In this document: in pieces, positions 56,528 to 64,000 of the stretch
How positions within the stretch are numbered: position 1 is the first letter of the stretch
How the letters are laid out: every line of letters starts with the position of its first letter
Origin: Gordionus sp. m RMFG-2023
Taxonomy: Eukaryota; Nematomorpha; Gordioida; Chordodea; Parachordodidae
Direction: 5' to 3'
DNA length: 64,000 bases
Assembly: GCF_954871325.1 (NCBI RefSeq)
Contig: NC_088776.1
Coordinates: forward strand, 60,412,954-60,476,953
Program-made: the position numbers and the translations under genes
The notes under the pieces: model-generated
Databases searched by the model: none
Told to the model about the DNA's origin: nothing
The model's input: the letters and a program-made list of their open reading frames with translations, nothing else

Positions 56528-56804
56528 AGAAGAAGGAAGATTAGATGAAAAAATTTGTTTAATCAAATTTCTTCTCTATTATTTTAATTTTATTTTTTTA
56601 AATCAAAAATACTTGTTTTTTATGCAAAATCAAAGTTTGATAAGAAAAGAATATATTTTTCTAAATTAATATAATCGCGAGAATGCAATCAATCCATCCT
56701 TTTCTTCCCTCCTTTGACTACTACTTTTTTTTATCTTGGGACCTATATTCTATAAGCAAATGATTTTTTTTAAATACAGATGATCGCATAATATTTTATT
56801 TGTA

Positions 56805-56810
56805 AATAAA
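56805..56810 (+). terminator. Candidate polyadenylation signal for the TOX4-like gene
   Basis: AATAAA, 278 bp past the stop codon. Confidence 0.3.
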
Positions 56811-57048
56811 TAATATAAAAAACATCAAATTTTATCACCTTATCGAGTCTCCTAGAGGATAGAAATATTAGTTAAATCAGTAGGTTTACCATAAAGGGCA
56901 TCACTAATAAATATGCCAATTATCCAAAACATGTAATAATATTTCATCTTATTTGAATATTTTAACAAAATTTGCGATATTGTAAGCTGAATTGTCCGTT
57001 CCAATTTCTGATTTAATCGATAATTTATCATTTAATATGGGTTAACCT

Positions 57049-57477
57049 TAGTGTTGCTAAACGGCAAGATTCGAGCCGATTATTAAAAAATGACCAACTA
57101 TATTTATACTCAGAAAAATATTGAGCACGTCCCGAAGATTTTGGTCATAAGATGGCATAAAAGTTTGAAACATAATCTCGAGGCTTAGGCGGTAATTTTC
57201 TGTCATTGTGGATCCGATCCGACACGATTTAACAGCTGATCGATTTTTAAAATCGGTTTATGAGAATCAATTTTTCTTTATTAAAACCAATATTTCTTAA
57301 GTTATTATCGTGTATAGAATTATTAAAGACAAAATTAATATTATAACAAAAAAACTGATCTCATAAACAGATTTTAAAAATCGATCAGCTGTTAAATCGT
57401 GTCGGATCGGATTCGCTATGAATGCTGCCTTAAGCCTGTTTTTAAATCGGCTCAAATCGAGCCTTTTAACAACACTG
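57049..57477. mobile_element. GTGTTGTTAAACGG-family MITE with clear 8-bp target duplication
   Basis: TAGTGTTGCTAAACGG left, CTTTTAACAACACTG right. GTTAACCT (57041-57048) and GTTAACTT (57478-57485) flank it (7 of 8). It is longer than usual because another MITE sits inside it (57210-57413). Confidence 0.75.
57210..57413. mobile_element. 204-bp MITE nested inside another MITE
   Basis: It has inverted ends of about 45 bp: GGATCCGATCCGACACGATT at left, continuing through AACAGCTGATCGATTTTTAA. The right end is its mirror, finishing AATCGTGTCGGATCGGATTC. The remaining central ~110 bp is AT-rich. Confidence 0.75.
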
Positions 57478-58195
57478 GTTAACTTTATTAAGTTGTGACG
57501 TTGATTGACTTGAAAAATTTTACCAAATTAAATATATAAATAATAACTTTGATTAAGTTAAAAAAATTTATACTAAAAAGTAATAATAGTAATAATTGAG
57601 TTTAAAAATGATATAAAATCACGATGAATATAACCTTAGATTATACATGCATATTATATAAATTTATGTAAATAAAAAGGCTTTTCTCCCTTACAATAAA
57701 GGTATTATATAATATTTATTTTTTTGTTTATTTATTAGAATTTTATTTTATTTTTATTTTATTATTATATTTTTTGATTTCCATAGATTTTCTTTTTGTA
57801 ATTTATTGTTTAAATATTATTTTTTTGTAGATCTACTATTTTTTATACGACTTATTATGACTCCCCCCCCCTCTTCGATTCATTATTATATAACGCATTT
57901 CAGATTTGATTTTATATTTTCATTACCGGTGTTGTTGTTTTTTTTTAAAAATACAGAGTTTTATTAATAATAATCATATTAAATTCATAAAGAAGTTACT
58001 TAGACATTTTACAAAGAAAAAATAAAGAAAATTGAGAATGATATCTATTAGAATACCGGTTATATTTTTTTAGGTATATCTTTGTTTGGAACTAATTAGT
58101 GATAAAATGTAAAACTTATTTATTAAATTATTACAAAATTAATTGAGAGGTCGTGCAAAAAGGTGCCGAATAATATTTTTAAAAAATTTCCGCAG

Positions 58196-58243
58196 GCCGC
58201 CCATGCTGACTTATATAAACGCGATTAGAGTTATCAGGATAAG
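58196..58243 (+). other. Possible short exon
   Basis: TTTCCGCAG is followed by 48 bases with balanced composition and then AAG|GTGAGG, a strong donor. One frame is open through (PPMLTYINAIRVIRI). Its phase does not fit the mL38 exon at 61386, so it could be a 5' untranslated exon or belong to an unseen transcript. Confidence 0.2.
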
Positions 58244-58539
58244 GTGAGGTGCGTACTATATTTTAGATTGAATAACTTTTATCCTATAACTTACTAGAGA
58301 ATAATATCATATATTTATTTGGGGGGGGGGGGGGGATATATCAAGTTTTTTAAAAAAAATATTGATTAAAACATCCAAAAGGGACAATTTTTTATTATTA
58401 TTATCCCATTTGTTGTCATTTATTACTCATATAGAAAAGAAAATGAAGAATAAAACAGATTCTAAATCCGTAACGAATATAGGTTCAGGTTCCAAATTAG
58501 TTAAAGATGATCATATCGGTTCGGTTTTAATTATTGAAA

Positions 58540-58716
58540 CCCGCTTCTAACTAGTATGAGCCGATTAACAAAAACGGCTAACTCAGTATTTTATCAGGAA
58601 GAAAACCTTAAGATTTTGCTCGTAGGTGGCGAAAAGGTTTGAACATCTTTTAACGAATCTTAATGCTGACATTATTTTTTTGGCTAAAATCCACTCAAAT
58701 CGAGCCGTTTAACAAA
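58540..58716. mobile_element. GTGTTGTTAAACGG-family MITE, degraded
   Basis: GAGCCGATTAACAAAAACGG, CTAACTCAGTATTTTATCAGG and TTTGCTCGTAGGTGGCGAAA, ending CGAGCCGTTTAACAA. Confidence 0.55.
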
Positions 58717-58722
58717 GCGATT

Positions 58723-58995
58723 TTAAATATCTTGCGTAATTTTAAGTGTAACGGCTCTCTCTTTCCAATTCAATATTGTAATTTTGCACTTACTAAATTT
58801 ATATGGGTTAATATTACAAACCAGACAACAAGACTCGCCAAAAATGAATTGTTTTAATTCTTTAGCCAATAAACAGGTTTCTGTGCAGCATTTTGAGATC
58901 ATTCGTTTTTTCGGATACGTCTCTATTAGTAGGGGAGCATGCGAGGCTTTAAAAGGCAAACATCAATTAAAATTAAAACTACTTGTTAATTAATA
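58723..58995. other. Unassigned open frames
   Basis: Overlapping open frames exist on both strands: minus strand with CCTETC and CCLVCNINPYKFSKC; plus strand ending GACEALKGKHQLKLKLLVN. Composition is less AT-rich than its surroundings. I recognise neither, and cannot say which, if any, is coding. Confidence 0.2.
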
Positions 58996-59493
58996 AATAA
59001 TGTATCGGTTTATTCCACTTATTTACTTTTATTCTATTTTTATAAAAATAATATTTAAAAAAAATTATACTTTTATTTAACAATATTGATTTTTCAGAAA
59101 AAATATGTTTAGGAAAGGATGAGCTACACCGGGGGAAGGGTGAGCTTTCCTGTGATGCTCCTTTTAGCCGCTAATATTTATAAAAATGATGTGTATTATT
59201 GCAACTACTTTATTGATAAAAGTAATGGAAAAAATGAGTGAACAATTTAAACAAATAAAGAATGGATTAAAATTGCAATAAAATCCATGGGCTCAAAAAG
59301 CACATTTACGAGGGACAAAGATCCATTAACATTTTGGGTCTCCACTTATTAGATAATTCTAATATAGTTTCTTTCATGAATATTTGTCTCGATTTGATGC
59401 ATACAATTTAAATTCTTGTTGTTTCTTTAATCTTGATTTACATCTGTTTACTGTTGCATGACCTAAATTTGTTTTTATTTTAACGGAATTTTA

Positions 59494-60226
59494 CAGGGAT
59501 GCGAACCCGGCACTTGCCCGGGTTCGGTTTAAGGTTAAAAAAACTAGGTTGGTTCGGTTCAGATAAATATTTTTGAACCCGGTTTTGGTCCCGGGTTCAG
59601 CTCGAGTTTAAGAATTTTTGTATTGATAAAAAAAATATATTCTATATTTAAATCATAATTAACAAACTACATAAATTTTGTAGAAAAAAAATTAATTTAT
59701 TATTTTATTTATAGGCAAAATATAGTTTAAGAATACAAAGTATAGTCATGTGTAGATTTAAAAAATTTTTATTTAGACGTATTTCTTTAAATTAACAATA
59801 TCTAATGTAAATTTTTTGACTTGTTCACTTTCATTTTCCTCTAATTAATAATCTTTGAGAATAAGTTAAAAATTAAAAATAAATAGCGCAAATTTAATTG
59901 TTTAAAATTTATTAATAATCCAATAGGAATCTTTGAGAATTAATTTAAAAATAGAGTAAATGAATTAAATTGTTTAAAATTTATTAACACTTCACTTATT
60001 GGAAATTTGAAAATATTATTAAAAGTCATGTAAATTTAATATATGTATTTACAATTATACTAATATCTTATATTAATTTAAACAATACACCAAACCCGGG
60101 TTCAAAGATTCCCAGATTCGGTTCGGAGTTTTGAAAATTTTATAAACGAGGTTCAGGTTCGGTTCGGGCTCAAAATTTTCTTCCAAAAACCCGGGTTTTC
60201 TTCTTCGGGTTCGGTTAGAACCCCTA
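59494..60226. mobile_element. hAT-like non-autonomous element with GGTTCGGTTCGG ends
   Basis: It begins CAGGGATGCGAACCC and ends GGTTAGAACCCCTA (inverted). Both ends carry repeats of CCCGGGTTC and GGTTCGGTTCGGG. The ~480-bp middle is AT-rich without a coding frame. Confidence 0.6.
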
Positions 60227-61385
60227 GTTGGTGGTTTATATTTGGTGCGCAGTCTAATATTATGGGAAAAAATGAGTTTTTAATAGTATCAACAATTTTT
60301 TTTTCTACGATTTTGTCCCCTATAAAGTTAATAAATTTCATTTTGAATTTGATTTCCAAGGTAATGATTATGAACTTCACTACTCTTAATTTAACTAATG
60401 TGGCCGAATAATATTATATCAAATTTCGATAAAAAAAATTAAATTTCTTTACTAAAAAATAAATGAACTAAAATATAAATTAAATTTTTTGTTCCTTATA
60501 AGACATATCATATGGCTAGATATGTCAACCAATTTTTTCAAAATTCATTTTTACAATAAAAGATTAATCCTTGCTTAAGTTTTATGTAGTTTATAAAATT
60601 TTTTTATTTTTCAATAGCTAATAAAAATAAAGTAAAATTATAAAATTTGGAAACTCTTAAATTATAGATTTTCTGCGGGCCGGAGCGGATGACCAGCTGC
60701 CCCTTCCTCTACACAGCCGTGCTCAGCCCTTTCGAAGCCCAGATATAGTATATTATAATTTATTTTTAAATAGTATTATTCTAAATATTAGCTTGAAATT
60801 CAAAAATGTATTAAAATTAATACCCTTACAGGCCTATTAAAATTTTAGGAAAATCTAGAGATTAGCGAGGTCCTGCCTAAATATTTCATACATAAATTGT
60901 CCGGTCTTGCCTGAAAATTTATTATGCACAAATTTTCCAGCCCGCGTTAAATTAAGAAAGATATTTGACCTGATCACGATCAGGACTTTTCTAATTTTTC
61001 GAAAAAAATCAGCACAGCTGGTAGGCGGATTGGGTTAACAGACTGGCCGAGTATATCTTAGCACAATTTTTAATATGTATAACTTCGTTGAAAAATATTT
61101 TTCACACATCTCTCAAACGATAAAATATAATTTCCTATTAGGTTATGGAATAAAAAGTATTTCAAGCTAAGGATTAATCTAGACGTGTTGTCCCCTTTTA
61201 TTTTTTTCAGTAAGATCTTGATTTCCCCTTTAGCCAAAATATTGAGTAAGTGCAAATTACCATTTTAGAAATTACATTTGTTATTTATCATAGAATTACA
61301 CATCGCATCAAGATTAGGTAAAGCACTTGCATATAATTTAAATAAATCACCTATCACAAATGTGATTTTTATTTTTTTTGAAAAA
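60227..61385. other. Intergenic sequence upstream of the mL38 gene
   Basis: AT-rich, with one GC-rich spot at 60670-60745 (GCGGGCCGGAGCGGATGACC) that I cannot assign. 60830-61020 contains mirrored AGGCCTATTAAAATTTTAGG-like blocks, probably an old repeat. No core promoter was recognised. Confidence 0.3.
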
Positions 61386-63665
61386 ATGCTGAAGAGATTT
61401 ATCCAAGTTATAACACCTTATCGCAGTTATTGCATGCCGCCTAAACATATTCTCCAAATCCACCCTTTAGAACTACCTACGTTAAAAGAAAAATTAAAAG
61501 GTTTAATATTTAAAATGATTATGATCCTTATAAATTCTTAAATGCTACATTATAAAATTTTGCATGTAAACCTTTATATTAGACGAAGCCACAAATTTGC
61601 ACCATTGCTCACCTTATATTGATTTATTTTATTAAATCCTAAAAAAATATTTAATTTCTTATTTCGAGATTTAATATGTTCATCTTTACTTTATCAAAAT
61701 ATTTTAGCTCAGGAAATTCATGATGAATTATATGATAAAGTCAATATTGGATTGAAATATACTACAAAAATTAGCAAAGATGTTGCCATAAAAAGATCTA
61801 ACATGGTCAGGTCAATTAAAAAAGATCCTAAAATGGAAGAACAGGCCAGGCTAAGGACTTGTAATATTTTGATAAATTTTACTTTTTCTTGATAAAGGTA
61901 TGATATATTTATCTAATATTATAATATTTTAAGCACATAAAAAAATAATTTTATATGTGTTTTTAGGATATAAATTAGATTAATTTTTATTTGTTATATG
62001 CCATAGTAAGCCTAATAACTCTTATATAAAATAGCATAGCTTTACTTTCAAATCCCATCTAATAGGTAAGAAATTAGGGGTAACCAAAGTGAGAAGCTTG
62101 TCCACAATTTTTATGCAGGCTTTCATTACCTACATGCATGAGGCAAAGCAACTAAAAAAAAATAAAAGCCCATCCCTGACTAAATAAAAATAATGGTTAT
62201 GGAAAAGTATTTCCAAGGTTAAAATTGGCTTTTTTTATCATTGTGACTATTGAAAGAAGAAACTTGAATTCTAAATATAAATATTCATAATAATACCACC
62301 CAAACCCATATCCATTTTTATTTTATGTAGGCATTAGATAGATGCTTTGGTGCAGCAGAGGAACTATTCTAATGGATCAAATATACATTTTAAAATTTTA
62401 TTTATTTGATAAAAATAATTACAATAAGATGATATATTTTAGCTTTTTTTTATTATTTGAAGAAAAACATTGTAATATTATATCTCTTTAATAGAATCTG
62501 GAAAGTAAATATCATAAACCTCAAAAAAATGTTGATTAACTTATGAAATAAATATTAAGCAAATATATTATAAATTCTATCGTCAATTGACCAGAATTAA
62601 TATTTATTCTTATATTTTCACCTTATTGGCTATAAATCTTTTTGCTTGTTTAAAAACCTGTTATTTTGTTGGAGAAGACCTTAAATAAAATGTATGGTTT
62701 ATAGGATTCACAAATATGACTCTGCTTATGTCCATTAGGATAAAGATTCCACATTTAAAGGATATTCTTTTTGTAGACTTAAGATTTTTATGCCTTTAGA
62801 TTTGAACAACTTTTTTGAGGCCATATTTACACATATAAAATATTTTTTTATAATTGTATTTGGTCATCATTAAGTCAATTGAGTGGCCCAAAGGTTAGAT
62901 TTAAATATAACTATATTAAAGAATTTTTCATAGAGGGATATTGATGTATAATTCATCTTTGGAAATTAAATTTTTGGCATTGAGATATAGCCATTATCTA
63001 TGAATATATCTGCTGAAGAAATTAACATTATTTCAATTTTCTTAAATAATTCTCATAACTGGGGGAAAAAAACTTAGTAATCAGAGCCATATGATGAAAC
63101 ATGAGCACCAACTTTATGGTGACAGTAGGGCTCTCACCCCACATTCGAATATTCTACAAATTGATACATTAATTTAATATTTTAAACATTAAATTTTCTT
63201 TAAAAAAATTTACAACCCCCCCCCCTTCCCCCTCTTTACCCTTCATAGAAATTTTTACATCTGGGTCGAAACCCTCTTAAAATTTATAGAACCTGTAATA
63301 TTTAGAACCCGTCCAATTTAGAAAACGAGATCCAGAACTCACACTTTTCAAAATTTTAGAAAACTGGGAGCCGCCATTTTTCTAGAAATATTTGGAACCG
63401 GAACTAGATTCCTAATTTTTTTTATATCCAGGTTGCTAAACTCTGATTATAATATATAGATAGAATGAATGTGAAAGAGGCTGAGGATGAATGGCATAAG
63501 ACAATCGGTCCAGAACAGCTGCTAAATTTGGCTAACCATTACAACATAATGTCTGACCTCTATGATCTGGCATATTTTTACCCCGTGAAGCCATTGAAGA
63601 TAACCCACAATCTTCAAGACACTTGTGTACCGGTGTACAGAGGAAACATTCTCACCTCCTTAGAG
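61386..63665 (+). CDS. MRPL38: Mitochondrial large ribosomal subunit protein mL38, first three exons
   Basis: Exons: 61386-61500 (ATG), 61708-61860, 63460-63665; phases 1, 1 and 0, all GT-AG. The gene continues beyond the window, so only ~158 residues are seen. mL38 is a PEBP-like protein on the surface of the mitochondrial large ribosomal subunit. The start MLKRFIQVITPYRSY is basic and lacks acidic residues, as expected for a mitochondrial targeting sequence. Exon 2 contains VNIGLKYTTKISKD and EEQARLRT; human mL38 has DIGLPPPKVSR and EERAARLRT. Across the exon 2-3 junction, RLRT is followed after the same number of residues by EDEWHKTIGP (human AEWERTCGP). NHYNIMSDLYDLAYFYPVKP and PVYRGN follow (human YYGLYRDLF...F-P, PVYCGN). 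Assignment rests on remembered family sequence. Confidence 0.85.
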
Positions 63666-63697
63666 GTCAATATTATTATTTTTTCCAAAAACAATTA

Positions 63698-64000
63698 CGG
63701 GTCATTCCATATCAAATCAATCACTTTACAACCCGAACATCTCAGATTTTGCTAAAATTTGGTGTGTAAGTTAATAAAGTGGTTGTAATTGACGAATCAA
63801 ACATATTAGCCCCCCCTCTAACTCTACTGGAACCGAAGATATAGGGTCTCAAAGTGGCTCTGCTTCGTCATTTTTCGAAAAAATTGATATTTAATAGGCC
63901 TATAAGTCATTTAGGTTAAACAGCTATATAAAAATATAAAGAAACAAGCGTATCGTAAATTTAGTTTCAAATAGGAATAATTACAAATATATTAGACTTG
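63698..64000. repeat. Possible transposon end (GGGTCATTCCATATCAAATC)
   Basis: In the mL38 intron, GGGTCATTCCATATCAAATC begins an abrupt change to higher-complexity sequence. Later it holds AACCGAAGATATAGGGTCTC and GGCCTATAAGTCATTTAGG. It looks like the end of a dispersed repeat; the other end is outside the window. Confidence 0.3.

Noticed and set aside
60670-60745. GC-rich spot as a coding exon or rRNA fragment
   Set aside because: Open in one frame but too short, without splice sites, and not recognisable.

Overview
The window is AT-rich nuclear DNA of an animal. Genes are split into many short exons by AT-rich introns. The identifiable genes are metazoan (Munc18/STXBP1, a TOX-family HMG-box factor, mitochondrial ribosomal protein mL38, and a secreted protein with two antistasin-like modules). 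The intergenic space is packed with hAT-like DNA transposon fragments, MITEs, microsatellites, a non-LTR element and one LTR retrotransposon. An invertebrate is likely, but the phylum cannot be fixed from the sequence alone. Exons stand out as islands of higher GC and clean reading frame.

Layout: 1-3222 is repeats (a 228-bp MITE, a CTTT microsatellite, a tRNA-like Pol III promoter sequence, a hAT transposase remnant). 3223-12921 (+) holds the last twelve exons of a Munc18/STXBP1 gene whose N-terminal exons lie to the left of the window; one intron contains a second, altered copy of an exon. 12922-19064 is intergenic with MITEs. 19065-23773 (-) is a four-exon gene assembled here from splice phases: a signal peptide, two six-cysteine antistasin-like modules and an acidic tail. 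23774-32890 is repeat-rich, with long tandem arrays at 24912-27118 and a decayed R2/NeSL-type non-LTR element at 28197-29984. 32896-38257 is a Ty3/gypsy LTR element with 5-bp target duplications. 39701-41138 is a hAT-like element with GC-rich subterminal repeats. 44845-56527 (+) is a complete ten-exon TOX4-like gene (692 codons plus stop) with the HMG box and the C-terminal cysteine module. 56528-61385 is MITE-rich. 61386-63665 (+) holds the first three exons of the mL38 gene, which continues past the right edge.

The genes do not form an obvious functional unit: synaptic/exocytic SNARE regulation, a secreted inhibitor-like protein, a chromatin factor and a mitochondrial ribosome protein. The most notable observations are the previously unjoined antistasin-like gene, the duplicated Munc18 exon, a MITE family with 8-bp target duplications and one copy whose interior has expanded into seven 98-bp tandem units, several MITE-in-MITE insertions, and a set of hAT-like elements whose ends carry GC-rich tandem motifs in an otherwise AT-rich genome.
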